A program made the position numbers and the translations under genes. A DNA stretch of 64,000 nt from Reinekea sp. G2M2-21. Lineage in GTDB: Bacteria; Pseudomonadota; Gammaproteobacteria; Pseudomonadales; Natronospirillaceae. The DNA lies in assembly GCF_015687175.1 (NCBI RefSeq), contig NZ_JADPQG010000007.1, forward strand, positions 175,626-239,625, read 5' to 3'. Of the stretch, positions 17,662-27,534 are shown one piece after another (the stretch's first letter is position 1; every line of letters starts with the position of its first letter). Below the pieces are notes generated by a model that was not told where the DNA came from, ran no database searches, and saw nothing but the letters and a program-made list of their open reading frames with translations.

Positions 17662-18783
17662 ATGAAAAGAGCATTTATTACTGGTGTTACAGGGATCACG
17701 ATATCCCTCTTCCAACTGCCTTTAGTGCAGGCCGCTGACTCAGACGCGGCATACAGTGCGGCCACTAATTGTTATACCGCCGGCAATACCCAAACATGTA
17801 CATATCTATCTGTCGACTCTACAGGTAAAGCTGTGATCCAGAAGGATCAACTTTCATCTGGAGGAAGCGTGATTGTTTTAGACGTTAATGATCGCCCAAG
17901 TTCATCCGCAGGCTCGTTGCCAGGTGACAGGATTTCTGGAGCTAGTGATGGCTTGGCAACTTCTGTACCAGATCCGGAAGTTAAGCTAGACATCCCGAAG
18001 TCTGATAAAATTTTTGAAACTTCCGGTTCCGTTAGTAATGGTGAAAGACCATTTTGGCACGTCATGAGTGCTTTAAATGGTAGTTTCATCGGGACCGCAG
18101 TACGAGACAGCGGTGCGGGCTATAAAGTTGGAGTATTGCTGAAAATGCAGTATCCGCTAGATATCAAAGCAACAGTGCTTCGCAGACGCAAAGGCTGCGT
18201 GTTCTGTGATTATGAAAATGTAAACTCAAACGTCTTTTTCCGTAATCAGTTTGACATATCTAACGCCAGCTTAGTGTATGGTGATCGGCGAATTCTTGAT
18301 GATCTGCCTGCGCTAAGTCGCACTACACATAATTGGTCATCTCGCTGGAATCCAAATAATCCAACTATCTTCTCCACTACGCCAAACTGTTCCTTTAATT
18401 ACAACGACAAGGCAGGAGTCGACCTATTTTCTTCAGGTAGCTATTACGGTGTCGACAGAGACGGTGTAAGGACTCTTGAAGCCGTTTGTTGGGTGACAGT
18501 TGATCTCGCCACCTTAGCCAATGGAACATTTGGAAGTGTCCGACCATCTAACTTAAACATGGCTTTTAGACCCATCATTTACGCTTCAACATCTGAGAAT
18601 CGAATGTACTCTGGCAGCGGCAATTGCGCCTATCTAATGACGAGTCCAATGGGGAAAGGTGCATACGACGACGATAAACGATGCGGCAGTACTGCATGGG
18701 ACGGCGCATTTGACCCAATTCGCTCTTGGCCAACTGGTGGCAAAATCACTTACACAGCAGAAGTTTGGGGGTATGTTGACTGA
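17662..18783 (+). CDS. Secreted protein, cysteine-containing (374 aa)
   Basis: Start taken at ATG 17662, which has AGGAGA upstream and begins a good signal peptide (MKRAFITGVTG...VQAA, cleavage near residue 24). An upstream in-frame ATG at 17584 would bury the signal peptide. The mature protein is Ser/Gly/Asn-rich and beta-looking, with paired cysteines (for example KGCVFCDY) that would form disulfides in the periplasm or outside. No family recognised. The gene stands alone and is followed by a strong hairpin. Confidence 0.7.
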   Translation: MKRAFITGVTGITISLFQLPLVQAADSDAAYSAATNCYTAGNTQTCTYLSVDSTGKAVIQKDQLSSGGSVIVLDVNDRPSSSAGSLPGDRISGASDGLATSVPDPEVKLDIPKSDKIFETSGSVSNGERPFWHVMSALNGSFIGTAVRDSGAGYKVGVLLKMQYPLDIKATVLRRRKGCVFCDYENVNSNVFFRNQFDISNASLVYGDRRILDDLPALSRTTHNWSSRWNPNNPTIFSTTPNCSFNYNDKAGVDLFSSGSYYGVDRDGVRTLEAVCWVTVDLATLANGTFGSVRPSNLNMAFRPIIYASTSENRMYSGSGNCAYLMTSPMGKGAYDDDKRCGSTAWDGAFDPIRSWPTGGKITYTAEVWGYVD

Positions 18784-18828
18784 CCCGTATATTCCGGCAG
18801 TTGCAGTCTTTTAAAAGGTCCTCAAAAT

Positions 18829-18863
18829 GTCGGTGCATTGCTAAGAACAGCAATGCACCCGAC
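18829..18863 (+). terminator. Strong hairpin, possible terminator
   Basis: A 14-bp stem with one bulged C and a 6-base loop (TGCATTGCT / AGCAATGCA in the upper part), 45 bases after the secreted-protein gene. No T-run follows, so it may be a transcript-stabilising hairpin instead. The remaining sequence up to 19235 holds no gene. Confidence 0.45.
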
Positions 18864-19235
18864 TACAAACCGATTCTAAAATACATATACATTAGCATTC
18901 GACAAATGAACCGGCATTAAACTCTTCCAGGTCCGGCATAAGCTTACTCGATACATTCATATTACTGGTCAACAGCAAATCGAACTAACTATGGGACCTG
19001 ACTTTTAGTTGGACTTTATTACGAAAACTACCTGGGACTTATCCACAGAAATAGTGCATAAGTCTGTGCCTAATATATCAAAAAAGACATACGAGTGGCG
19101 TACTAGCCCATCCGACAATGGCTGATCACATATTAACCAATTAGGAGCAGTAAATAGCTCTTTCGTTTCCGCAGCATTTAATTATAATCATCATAAATCA
19201 TTATAATCATCAAAAATCGATCGAGAGGCGAATCT

Positions 19236-20123
19236 ATGTGGTTTAAAAATCTAATTATTTATTCATTCTCGGAACCCCTTAATATTAGTGTAGACGAATG
19301 GAATCAATTGCTTGCTGCAAAACCTGCTACTGATTGCACCGCGCTTCAGGAAGAAACTTTCGGTTGGATTCCTCCTTTCAAATCAGGGCAGCTGTTGTGT
19401 GAAAAAGTAAACCACTTCCTTTTCATTGCCGCTCAACATCAAACCAAAGACATCAAACCAGCGGCTATAAATGAACGCCTCTACAGAAAGCTGGATGCGA
19501 TAAAGGAAAAGGAAGGGCGCTCCATTGGGCGTAAAGAAAGAGAGCGCATTAAAGAAGAAATAAGAGCAGATATGATGCCGCAAGCCTTCCCAGTAAGCCG
19601 AAAAATACTCGCTTTCATTGACACTCAGAATCAGCGATTGGTCATTAATACGGGATCAGCAACGGACGCAGACAGCTTTACCGCGCACCTCCGTGAAAGT
19701 CTTGGAACGTTGAAGGTAGTACCACTCTGGCAACAAATAACCGATGCCCTGCATGGATATTGGATTGACCCGAGCCAGAAGCCGACCAATACAGAATGGC
19801 TTGGTGAATTGTCCTTTCAAATGCCACAGGACTCTACTGTTAAGGCACGGTTCAACAACCTAGCCCTGGAAGGCATTACCATTCAAGGTTGCATTGACGA
19901 TGGTATGCGCTTGGTTCAGGCAAGTATGGAATTTGATAGCTTGATCAACTTTTCACTGAACAGCAAATGGCAATTCAAACGAATCAAATACCGCGACAAA
20001 CTGATTGAGCAAGCCCAGGATTCGGAAGACCCCCGAACAGACGCCTTATTGATGGCTGAAACAATTACAGATTTATTGGCTGCGTTTCAAGCAAGTAATG
20101 GACAGATGCTGGACGCGGCTTGA
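19236..20123 (+). CDS. rdgC: Recombination-associated protein RdgC
   Basis: 295 residues, about the usual length. It opens with MWFKNLIIYSF, follows with FGWIPPF and later LAFIDTQNQRLVINTGSATDADSF and a LGELSFQMP block, the recognised signature of RdgC. RdgC forms a ring around DNA and modulates RecA loading; it is also retained on plasmids and phages. The gene is preceded by a CATCATAAATCATTATAATCATC-type AT-rich repeat tract (about 19180-19210). A nuclease gene follows after 50 bases. Confidence 0.92.
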   Translation: MWFKNLIIYSFSEPLNISVDEWNQLLAAKPATDCTALQEETFGWIPPFKSGQLLCEKVNHFLFIAAQHQTKDIKPAAINERLYRKLDAIKEKEGRSIGRKERERIKEEIRADMMPQAFPVSRKILAFIDTQNQRLVINTGSATDADSFTAHLRESLGTLKVVPLWQQITDALHGYWIDPSQKPTNTEWLGELSFQMPQDSTVKARFNNLALEGITIQGCIDDGMRLVQASMEFDSLINFSLNSKWQFKRIKYRDKLIEQAQDSEDPRTDALLMAETITDLLAAFQASNGQMLDAA

Positions 20124-20173
20124 TTGATCAGCGGTCCGGTGTTGCCATGTGAATTGTCAACCAAGGGGTGAGA

Positions 20174-20983
20174 ATGAAGCAGTTACTTAAGAAAACGGAA
20201 GAAGAGCTGGCTTCTGCGGCTGATCGATATTTTCAGTCTAAGGCATGGAGCACTTACCCCGAAGTTGTAACTCCGATCTTTAACGGTCGCCCAGACCTGG
20301 TTTGCATCAAACAGCAATTGGTCATGGTGGCCGAAGTCAAAGTTTCGTTGACCTATCCAGTTATCGAGCAGCTGACTCGGTGGCGTCATGAAATGCAAAA
20401 GGCGACGACATCTGCGTTTCAAGATGAAACTAACAAAGCGATTCCTCACCTTCTATATGCCGTAGTAGGAAAAGCGGGTCGCCTGTCCGATCTCAAGCAT
20501 GAAATTTTAAAACAGCACCGGATTGGTGTTTTGGAAATTACTGCTGAAGCCACCCCCGAATGGGCGATGGAATACCACCAGCGAGATAGCAGGATAGACA
20601 CTTTTGGATATTCCTACTTTGAAGGTTGCAGATGGCGGTTTAATGAACTACTACCGGCAAGAATTCAGCATGGGAGTCGCCAAACGGCCCACCGTATTAT
20701 TGAACATCTTAATCCTGACATGCGCTGCGGCTCGGCGGGGGCCTCGGGTAGGAAGGGTGGCCACATGACACCATTTCGACGGACGATGAACAAAGTTGTA
20801 GAAATCATCAACAGCAAGGGCGAACTACACATTTCTTACATCGTTGAAGAATTGAACGATCGTATGGGTGGCCATCATTACACTTCTGACAAAGTTGCCT
20901 CAGCTCAAATCGCTAAGTTCCTCGTCAAACTTGATCTGGCGAAACGCATTGATAGCAGTAGACCGATATTTGCGCCGAAATAG
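20174..20983 (+). CDS. PD-(D/E)XK nuclease-like protein downstream of rdgC
   Basis: Start ATG 20174 with AAGGGG upstream; GTG 20168 is possible. 269 residues. The core GRPDLVC...VAEVKVS gives D41 and E54-x-K56, the PD-(D/E)XK arrangement. The C-terminal 70 residues look like a winged helix (ISYIVEELNDR...VASAQIAKFLVKLDLAKRI), so a DNA-binding domain follows the nuclease. No methylase is nearby. It lies just downstream of rdgC and is probably co-transcribed. Candidate roles are defence or recombination-intermediate processing. Confidence 0.65.
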   Translation: MKQLLKKTEEELASAADRYFQSKAWSTYPEVVTPIFNGRPDLVCIKQQLVMVAEVKVSLTYPVIEQLTRWRHEMQKATTSAFQDETNKAIPHLLYAVVGKAGRLSDLKHEILKQHRIGVLEITAEATPEWAMEYHQRDSRIDTFGYSYFEGCRWRFNELLPARIQHGSRQTAHRIIEHLNPDMRCGSAGASGRKGGHMTPFRRTMNKVVEIINSKGELHISYIVEELNDRMGGHHYTSDKVASAQIAKFLVKLDLAKRIDSSRPIFAPK

Positions 20984-21072
20984 AAACTGTTGTCTTTCAA
21001 ACTCAAGGTGTACTAGCGAAAACATCAAAATGGATAAACGAAATCGTATTATCACAGGAAAAAGGAAACATA

Positions 21073-22401
21073 ATGAGCACGAACAATTCAATATTGGGAC
21101 GTCCAGTTCCGGGTGACAACGGACTACCACTAATCGGACATACCCTAGAAGCAATTCGAGACATCAAAGCGCTCTATGAAAAAAAGACCGCCAAGCATGG
21201 ACCAATCTTCAAAACGCGGTTTTTAGGCGAGAACTGGATTAGGTTTTCAGGCCCTGAAATGGCCCAATTTCTACTTCAGGATCCTAATGATGTATTCAGT
21301 AAACGTGATGGCTGGGCTTCATTTGTTGAGAAGTTTTTTCCACGGGGGTTGATGTTAAAAGATGGTGCCGATCACCGCCATGATCGCAAGATAATGCAAA
21401 GTGCCTTTAATTCCAGCGCGCTTAAACAATATGAGCAACTACTAAATGTTGAAATTGAAGCACTGCTCAATAAATACTTACAATCTACCGAAACAATTGA
21501 TGCCCATGAGCTCTCAATGAATCTTGTCGTGGAACTGAGTTCCAGTGTCTTTCTTGGGGAAAGTGATCCGGCGACAACTGACAAGCTAAAGAAAGCCTTC
21601 AGGGATACTGTCGAGGCTACAATGGCAATTGTGCGAAAGCCAATACCAGGTACCAAGTACTACAAGGGGTTAAAGGGGCGCCAATACCTTGAGAGTTATT
21701 TCCAATCAAAAGTAGCCGAAAAACGACTTTCCAACGAATCAAACCTGTTCTCGAATCTCTGCAAAGCTGTAGATGAAAATGGCAACAAGTTTACCGATCA
21801 GCAAGTATGCGATCACATGATTTTTCTACTGATGGCTGCGAATGACACAACGTGTAGCGCACTTACTAGTGTAATTTATTGGCTTACAGAATATCCCGAG
21901 TGGCAATATAAGTTGAATCAGGAAATTCAGAACCTTCAAGAGATGGATGGCAAAGTCTTTGCAACCAATCAAAAGCTGCTGAGTTGCGTTTTTAAAGAAA
22001 GCATTAGGCTTTTTACTCCTGGTGCTATTATTCCTCGAAAGGCAAAACGCAACTTCCAGTACAAGGGTTACGATATTCCAGCAGGTTCTATTGTTTCGAT
22101 CGCCCCAATCCACAACCACTATGACCCCGACTATTGGACTCGACCTAACGATTTCGATCCCGAAAGATTCCTCCCTGAGCGAGCTGAAGACAAGCAGCAT
22201 AAGTTTCTATTCATACCGTTTAGTGGCGGGGCGGCCCAGTGCATAGGTATGCACTTTGCAGAGCTAGAAATCAAGGTTATCGTTTCTCACTTGCTGCGAC
22301 GCTATGCCCTCTCCCGAGACACCTCGAAAACGATCGTGTGGACAAAAGCTCCAGTTTGGCATCCAAAGAGTAGGATTGAAATTCAGTTGGCACGATACTG
22401 A
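21073..22401 (+). CDS. Cytochrome P450
   Basis: 442 residues with all P450 landmarks: the I-helix oxygen-binding motif A256-N257-D258-T259-T260, ExxR at E309/R312, PERF near 365, and the heme loop FSGGAAQCIG with the thiolate ligand C390. Soluble bacterial type, no membrane anchor. A monooxygenase needs a ferredoxin and reductase; none is encoded nearby, so it relies on partners elsewhere. Substrate cannot be deduced. AAAAGG precedes the ATG. Confidence 0.92.
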   Translation: MSTNNSILGRPVPGDNGLPLIGHTLEAIRDIKALYEKKTAKHGPIFKTRFLGENWIRFSGPEMAQFLLQDPNDVFSKRDGWASFVEKFFPRGLMLKDGADHRHDRKIMQSAFNSSALKQYEQLLNVEIEALLNKYLQSTETIDAHELSMNLVVELSSSVFLGESDPATTDKLKKAFRDTVEATMAIVRKPIPGTKYYKGLKGRQYLESYFQSKVAEKRLSNESNLFSNLCKAVDENGNKFTDQQVCDHMIFLLMAANDTTCSALTSVIYWLTEYPEWQYKLNQEIQNLQEMDGKVFATNQKLLSCVFKESIRLFTPGAIIPRKAKRNFQYKGYDIPAGSIVSIAPIHNHYDPDYWTRPNDFDPERFLPERAEDKQHKFLFIPFSGGAAQCIGMHFAELEIKVIVSHLLRRYALSRDTSKTIVWTKAPVWHPKSRIEIQLARY

Positions 22402-22571
22402 TCTTTCGATTGATTTAGCCTACGCCTGCTATTTTTGACGATTCGAACGACATGGATGCCAGGCGCAGACTAACATTAAATTGATATGGACAGGTGTCGG
22501 ATCAGAAGTCAAACCAATGAAAGTCTTGGTTTCTTTGTAACTGAACTCAACTAGAAGGTAGAAGCGTAATT

Positions 22572-23408
22572 ATGATTGATCCTTCCATTTCTGTATCTGC
22601 GTTCTCTTCTCCCGAGCATCTGTGGTCCCTTTTGAATGAAGGTTACACGCTTACTTTTAAAGAGTATGAGCATTCAGGAATTCCGCCCGACTACATTCAA
22701 CTTGGCAAACTGGATATCGTGACCCGTTGGAAAGACTACTCACGCTCATTGCGAGGTCTATTGGCAGCGTTGGTTGACAATGCGGAACGTCTCGTTCAGT
22801 GGCGCTATATGCGCTGGAGCGGCGCTGCCAGCCCTCAGGACCCAATTTTAGCGGATAGCTATTACACACTCGTGGATACCTATCGGCAGCAAATTATCAA
22901 CACCATGAGCAGGTATTACGGAGTTAAACGCGTTATTGAGGCTGGTGCCTGGTATTCCTATTTTTTGTGCGATGAGGCCTCTTTACTCGCATGCTTTAAA
23001 TACGATCAGTTATTCAAATGGCAATCCCACTTTCAGTGGAAAGCAAAATACTCAGGGACACCCGAAGCAGAGACTTGCCCCGTAGACTATTCACAAAACC
23101 CGGACATTCTTGAAAGCAAGGATGGGTATCGGATTAAAAGGGTTGCGTCTTCATTTTCCGGATCAGGACTGCGCTACACTATAGTTTGCCTCTGCGATAT
23201 GGGAGTCATAACCTCTGACCAACTCATAGAATGGCTCAACTCTGGCTATCACGTTGAGTACAGCTCAGTAACGCTTTTCGGTCCAGATGATGACGGACTT
23301 GTTTTCGGAACCGATGCTTATGGACAAGACTTCTTCGCGGGGGAGATAACCAGACCAACCGACATTACGGCCAGTCTCCAGTACCATGGCGATCGCGATA
23401 CTGGGTAG
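22572..23408 (+). CDS. Hypothetical protein (278 aa)
   Basis: Begins with a clear ATG after AGAAGG. Aromatic-rich, helical, no signal peptide. No recognised motif, although SPEHLWSLLNEGYTL and ITSDQLIEWLNSGYHV read like two copies of a short helix-turn repeat placed at the two ends. It follows the P450 gene after 170 bases on the same strand; a functional link is not evident. Confidence 0.6.
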   Translation: MIDPSISVSAFSSPEHLWSLLNEGYTLTFKEYEHSGIPPDYIQLGKLDIVTRWKDYSRSLRGLLAALVDNAERLVQWRYMRWSGAASPQDPILADSYYTLVDTYRQQIINTMSRYYGVKRVIEAGAWYSYFLCDEASLLACFKYDQLFKWQSHFQWKAKYSGTPEAETCPVDYSQNPDILESKDGYRIKRVASSFSGSGLRYTIVCLCDMGVITSDQLIEWLNSGYHVEYSSVTLFGPDDDGLVFGTDAYGQDFFAGEITRPTDITASLQYHGDRDTG

Positions 23409-23912
23409 TTCACCTTAAGGCTAGGTTTTGGTCTCCGGAACTCCTCTAGCGTCCAGACTAACGGATGTTGAAATGAGGGGAGGGAAAGACCAGCCGCATA
23501 ACACTCGAAAATATCGGTTTCTTATTCTTCGGTACGAAGTTCCCGCAGCTTTTCATTATGCGTTTTAGGTGCTCGAATGAGATAAGTGATACAACTTTCT
23601 GAACACCTCTCTTTTTCAATCATTGGTGGCATTTTCCTAACTGCCAAAATCAATATGCCTCCGCGATTACTGTTTCAGCCTTGACACGGCTGGCCTCATA
23701 TTTATCTCATGTGTTTTTGTCTTAGACACGCCATGACAATTTTCGCCATCGTCTTCTACAGTTCCAATGCTATCAGAGTTCGGAATTTTGAATGTCGCAG
23801 AGTTGCCACACCGAGGCCAGCCACCACCTATTTTGCTGAACTCCAAGTTTTGGTAGTCTTCAGGACTCCGGAACCCCAGTTAGAAGAGGCCCGCGTCAGG
23901 TTGGAGAGGCGG
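23409..23912. other. Intergenic stretch, nothing recognised
   Basis: About 500 bases without a supportable gene, RNA or strong hairpin. Short open frames here have neither a ribosome-binding site nor protein-like composition. Confidence 0.4.
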
Positions 23913-24341
23913 TTAGTTTGGGTCGTCAGGTAGTATTGCTGTCACGAAGTCACTGTATACGCCGTTGGTATCACGTACAGCCACCTCAAAAGAGTATGTC
24001 GCCACATCTTTCATTCCTGTAATCGTCAACTGCTCTGTTGCGGGATCAGTAATCAACAACGTAATGTAGCCCCTGTCATTTGGGCCTTTGTATCTGACCT
24101 CGTAACCACTGATTTCTGAAAAGAGCATCGGATCTCCATTCATTCGTTCTATTGGGGCTGACCAATACAAAGTTACGGAAGTAGGCCCCTGGTCCTCGAT
24201 ATCTTCGTTCAAATCACCAGGCACGTCCTTCCCACCTGCAGGACCAGGATCTAACTCTGAATCAAAAGGAGATAACTGTATGTCACAAGAAAATAGGGCC
24301 AATGCGATCAGTATTAGTGCGAGGGAGTTTTTTTTCTTCAT
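23913..24341 (-). CDS. Lipoprotein with fibronectin type III domain
   Basis: Lipoprotein signal MKKKNSLALILIAL...FSC with the lipidated Cys at residue 19, then an acidic linker containing GGKDVP, then one fibronectin type III domain (about 52-140; VTLYWSAPIE..., GYEVRYKG, TYSFEVAVRDTNG). FN3 modules in bacteria usually mediate binding to polysaccharide or protein outside the cell. Stands alone. The GGKDVP linker is shared with the lipoprotein at 5.7 kb. Confidence 0.8.
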   Translation of the reverse strand: MKKKNSLALILIALALFSCDIQLSPFDSELDPGPAGGKDVPGDLNEDIEDQGPTSVTLYWSAPIERMNGDPMLFSEISGYEVRYKGPNDRGYITLLITDPATEQLTITGMKDVATYSFEVAVRDTNGVYSDFVTAILPDDPN

Positions 24342-24918
24342 GACTTAGGCTTCCGCGTAGTGTTTTGAAGGTGAGTAACCAGCGTTTTCCTATTGATCCT
24401 GCCGGTAGATCCGGCCCTTGTTATCCATGCAAGGCAATATGCAAACCGCCCAAAGTATATCAAAATAAAGATTAGCTATCTTTATATTGATAATCAATCT
24501 ATTTTTAGGCATACCAAAACAGTGATTTCTGGCGAAATTAGTCGGGCGAGGAAGGTGTTCTATTTAAGGTCGGTAATGAACCCGCCGGATTCAGACGATC
24601 CAGCATGAGAATTACCGTAGGAAACTAGTCTTTATACTTTGTGCATTTTCCCTGGAACCCCTTATTCGAATCTTTCATTTCATACATTTGAAAAGCTTCC
24701 TGACGGCTGTGAGCTGTTCGCTGACCCTAAAAGAGCGGCCTCAGTTTCACTGACGGTGGCTACCTCATTCGTCAAATGCTTGAAGAATTTACTCAAAAGG
24801 TTCAATCCGCTATTGATGAACACATAGCGAATGGCAGCGTAACAGACCTAGAAATTCGAGACGCGTTTTTAACAAGTTTCAGGTTCAGAAAGTGGTGAGT
24901 TGGCTTTTGGCTGGTCTC

Positions 24919-25116
24919 TCAGTCCCACCCAAGTCCAGATAGAAGGTCGTCTTTCGCAATTTGATGCTCGTAATGACTTTCTACTTGCCGACGTTGATTA
25001 AGCAGCTCTGGATTTCCTTGCCGCTCCTGCCGTGCTCTTTCTGGGTCCCTTGGCTTATCAGAGATACGAGAAATAAACAGGCTTGAGTGGGTACTTTTAG
25101 CTTTTTCTGATGGCAT
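24919..25116 (-). CDS. Small charged protein (65 aa)
   Basis: Very polar: Arg, Glu and Gln rich, no hydrophobic segment, ending LSGLGWD. AAGGA sits seven bases upstream of the ATG, which is the main reason to believe it. The family is unknown. Confidence 0.4.
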   Translation of the reverse strand: MPSEKAKSTHSSLFISRISDKPRDPERARQERQGNPELLNQRRQVESHYEHQIAKDDLLSGLGWD

Positions 25117-25185
25117 TTGTTACATCCTTATAACGGCTTACAGATCACAGGGCTACGGGTCATTGGGTATTGTTATGAATTATAT

Positions 25186-25313
25186 GGGGTTCTGGTATTT
25201 TCGCTCCACCGATTGCACAAACCTCCTCAGGCCATCACTAAATTTTTAATGCACCAAAAATCAATCACTTATAACTGAAACGCAAGATTTAGCGGCTTTA
25301 TCTCCAGAGCCCC
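25186..25313. repeat. Short Tn3-end-like element D (128 bp)
   Basis: Begins GGGGTTCTGG and ends in its near inverse CCAGAGCCCC. The left end continues ...GCTCCACCGATTGCAC, resembling the ends at 31388 and 56567; the right half (with TTATAACTGA) matches the right half of the element at 31388-31563. No clear 5-bp target duplication. A non-autonomous miniature element mobilised by a Tn3-type transposase would fit. Confidence 0.55.
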
Positions 25314-25402
25314 TAAAATATCGAGTTGAGATATGGATAAAAAGCTCGTTTAATGCAATCTCCCGTTTAAAAAAAAGAAAAATTGACTAAAGGAGAGATG
25401 TC

Positions 25403-26554
25403 ATGAATAAGTTGGCAATAGGTTTATTCGCGCTGGTCAGCGCACTGATGAGTGCTTCGGTTTTCGCAGCACAGACTATAACGATTGATCTAGGTAATCC
25501 AAATCGGGCCGTTAATGAATCCTTCGTGCTAAAAAAGGGGACTTACAATCTTAAGTTTATTAACCTGGTTGCCAGTGATAAGCAATTCTATAGATTAAAT
25601 GTTGATTCCATTTTTAAAATGCCAACAGCGCTGAGCGTTCCCGATACTTCAGATATCATCAAGAAAATCTCCAATATGGGTCCGAAGTCTGATCCAAATA
25701 TCGCTAATTTCAATAAGAATGATGCTGACAGTTGTACAGCCAAGATCATTCAGCCTTATCAGGACGTTGCAGCCTCTCTTATTCAGCTTTATAACGCAAC
25801 AACTGAACCGCAGGTTAAAGTAGTGCGCGCTGTACTAAAATCTCACCAGGAAGCCCTTATTGCAGAATCGCCTACGGCATACGTCAATAAACATAGTTGT
25901 GAAGATGGCGGTGATGGCCAGCCGTTCCGTCTTAACGTAGAAGAGGTGAAGGAGATTCGTAGCGAACTTCTTGATCAGATAAAACAGGCATTTGATGACA
26001 CAGAAATCACAGAGAAAATTACTGCAAGAACCAACACAGACTATCAGGTGGTCCTGACTAAAGAAAATGTGACTTTGTATTCAGCATCTTTCATTGGCAA
26101 TCAATCCCGCTGGCGAACCCACTACGGCTTATCATTTATTCAGAACATGGGTACTCGATACTATTCTGAACAGACTTTCAAAGATAAGGAAGGCAACGAT
26201 ATTGCAACAGCACAATACAAAGTAGCTAAAGCTCAAAGCCAAGAAGAATGGCTTCATTCTGTTACAGCGATATGGACCTTGCCGTTCGAAAGTCTTGAGG
26301 TCTACGGAGTTGCGCCAGGATTTAGTGCTGGACTTGGACTAAATGAAGAATCAGTCACAGCACTATTTGGCCCAAGCCTTTTAATTGGCGAAAATGTGTT
26401 ACTCAACATAGGCTTTTCTATTAGCCGTCAAGACGCCCTGTCGCCAGCATATGCAGTCGGAGACTATTTGGGTGAAAAGCCCTCTGATTCAACCGATCTG
26501 ACAGTGCAACAATACAAAACTGCTATGAGCTTCACTATGGGGCTTCGTTTTTAA
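25403..26554 (+). CDS. Exported protein with outer-membrane-type C-terminus
   Basis: 383 residues. Signal peptide 1-22 (MNKLAIGLFALVSAL...FAA), an N-terminal periplasmic domain of about 200 residues with two cysteines, then beta-strand-rich repeats ending in Phe (MSFTMGLRF), the usual outer-membrane barrel signature. AAAGGAGAG precedes the ATG. No family recognised; a short barrel with a periplasmic domain, perhaps a surface receptor. Confidence 0.7.
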   Translation: MNKLAIGLFALVSALMSASVFAAQTITIDLGNPNRAVNESFVLKKGTYNLKFINLVASDKQFYRLNVDSIFKMPTALSVPDTSDIIKKISNMGPKSDPNIANFNKNDADSCTAKIIQPYQDVAASLIQLYNATTEPQVKVVRAVLKSHQEALIAESPTAYVNKHSCEDGGDGQPFRLNVEEVKEIRSELLDQIKQAFDDTEITEKITARTNTDYQVVLTKENVTLYSASFIGNQSRWRTHYGLSFIQNMGTRYYSEQTFKDKEGNDIATAQYKVAKAQSQEEWLHSVTAIWTLPFESLEVYGVAPGFSAGLGLNEESVTALFGPSLLIGENVLLNIGFSISRQDALSPAYAVGDYLGEKPSDSTDLTVQQYKTAMSFTMGLRF

Positions 26555-26568
26555 GATACACAGATCTG

Positions 26569-26592
26569 CAGCCCAGGCATACATCTGGGCTG
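26569..26592 (+). terminator. Hairpin after the outer-membrane-type gene
   Basis: CAGCCCAG and CTGGGCTG form a perfect 8-bp stem with an 8-base loop, 15 bases after the stop. Only a weak T-rich stretch follows. Confidence 0.55.
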
Positions 26593-26873
26593 TACACTTC
26601 TATTAATGACTGTCTCGATTTCATCCTTTTCCTATTGATTCCTCAACATTTAAACCGAAATATAGGCAACAATCAAAATCGGTGGATATAGCCTTCTTTC
26701 GATTAATATCTTACCAGTAGCGCCCGGGTGTCCATTCTAAATAATCAATGTTTTTGGATCGCGCCTCAGTGTATGAAGGATTCACAAATGAGCACCACCA
26801 TGAAGTAAACTTAGGCAATATTAAGTTTTTGATTTAGCTACAAATTTGGTTAAATCCGCGAGGTTTTTCGACC

Positions 26874-26900
26874 AAAAAAACCGACTTTATGAAAGCCGGT
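26874..26900 (-). terminator. Rho-independent terminator of the reverse lipoprotein gene
   Basis: Stem ACCGGCTTT / AAAGTCGGT (one mismatch, 3-base loop, reading the reverse strand), followed by seven T. Located 29 bases downstream of the gene stop. Confidence 0.85.
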
Positions 26901-26928
26901 GCAATAGTTGGAATTATTTGGAAAAGGG

Positions 26929-27534
26929 TTACAACCCTATCTCTTCGAAATAAGCATTCATTAGCATAAGAGTCTTGGAGTTTGACTTATCAATTGCAGA
27001 TCCAAGCATTTGCTTTGTTTCGCCATATGCACCATCCGCCACTGAACTGGCCTTAATCATCTTACTTAGCGTTTCCCCATCTCTTTCAACTTCAATTAAA
27101 ACTTGATTGATCGCAGTATATTGATAATCAACTGCGCCACCTGTAACGAAAGCTTTTAAGAGAACTTCTCCTGCAGTATCCGTCTGCGCACGCTCAACAT
27201 AGAAATCTTTCAAGAACACTCGAATTTGAACTTCCCCACCACTCTCCTGTAGTTTCATAAACTTATTTTGAAAATGATCATTAATCATCCTTCCAAAAGT
27301 GGTGCCCTGAGTTGAGTTCAACATTAAACCAGATACGTCACGTCCATCTTTAGGGTCAACAATACGGATTTCACCATCTTGTACTTCTGAAACGTATTCA
27401 TGAGAAACCGTAACATCGTTAACCATTTTGGTCTGCAGCATTACAAACTCATTTGGAGACGAGCTGACAGGTATGTTAGTGACGCAACCACTTACAAGAG
27501 CGAAGCCAAAAAATGCAATAAGTATTTGTTTCAT
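26929..27534 (-). CDS. Lipoprotein, possibly YajG-like
   Basis: The sensible start is ATG 27534, which begins a lipoprotein signal (MKQILIAFFGFALVSGC, Cys 17). A longer frame would run into the neighbouring insertion sequence. The mature 185 residues end with a segment (GAYGETKQMLGSAIDKSN...AYFEEIGL) comparable to the C-terminus of YajG lipoproteins; this resemblance is weak. Periplasmic face of an envelope membrane. A terminator follows; the IS inserted about 150 bases upstream may have separated it from its promoter. Confidence 0.7.
   Translation of the reverse strand: MKQILIAFFGFALVSGCVTNIPVSSSPNEFVMLQTKMVNDVTVSHEYVSEVQDGEIRIVDPKDGRDVSGLMLNSTQGTTFGRMINDHFQNKFMKLQESGGEVQIRVFLKDFYVERAQTDTAGEVLLKAFVTGGAVDYQYTAINQVLIEVERDGETLSKMIKASSVADGAYGETKQMLGSAIDKSNSKTLMLMNAYFEEIGL

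Larger units (their letters stand above)
24342..25402. other. Long intergenic stretch with remnants
   Basis: About 1.06 kb. It contains a 41-codon frame at 24776-24898 (MLEEFTQKVQSAIDEHI..., ending RFRKW) that reads like a protein tail and is probably a relic, the small reverse gene at 24919-25116, and the 128-bp repeat element at 25186-25313. The rest shows nothing. Confidence 0.4.

Noticed and set aside
19181..19210. Short CATCATAAATCATT-type tandem repeats before rdgC
   Set aside because: Only two to three imperfect units; not enough for an iteron origin or CRISPR.
20255..20275. GTTGTAACT inside the PD-(D/E)XK gene as a Ter site
   Set aside because: Lies in coding sequence and lacks the outer Ter bases; chance match.
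23424..23880. Two CTCCGGAAC repeats
   Set aside because: Short direct repeats without element structure.
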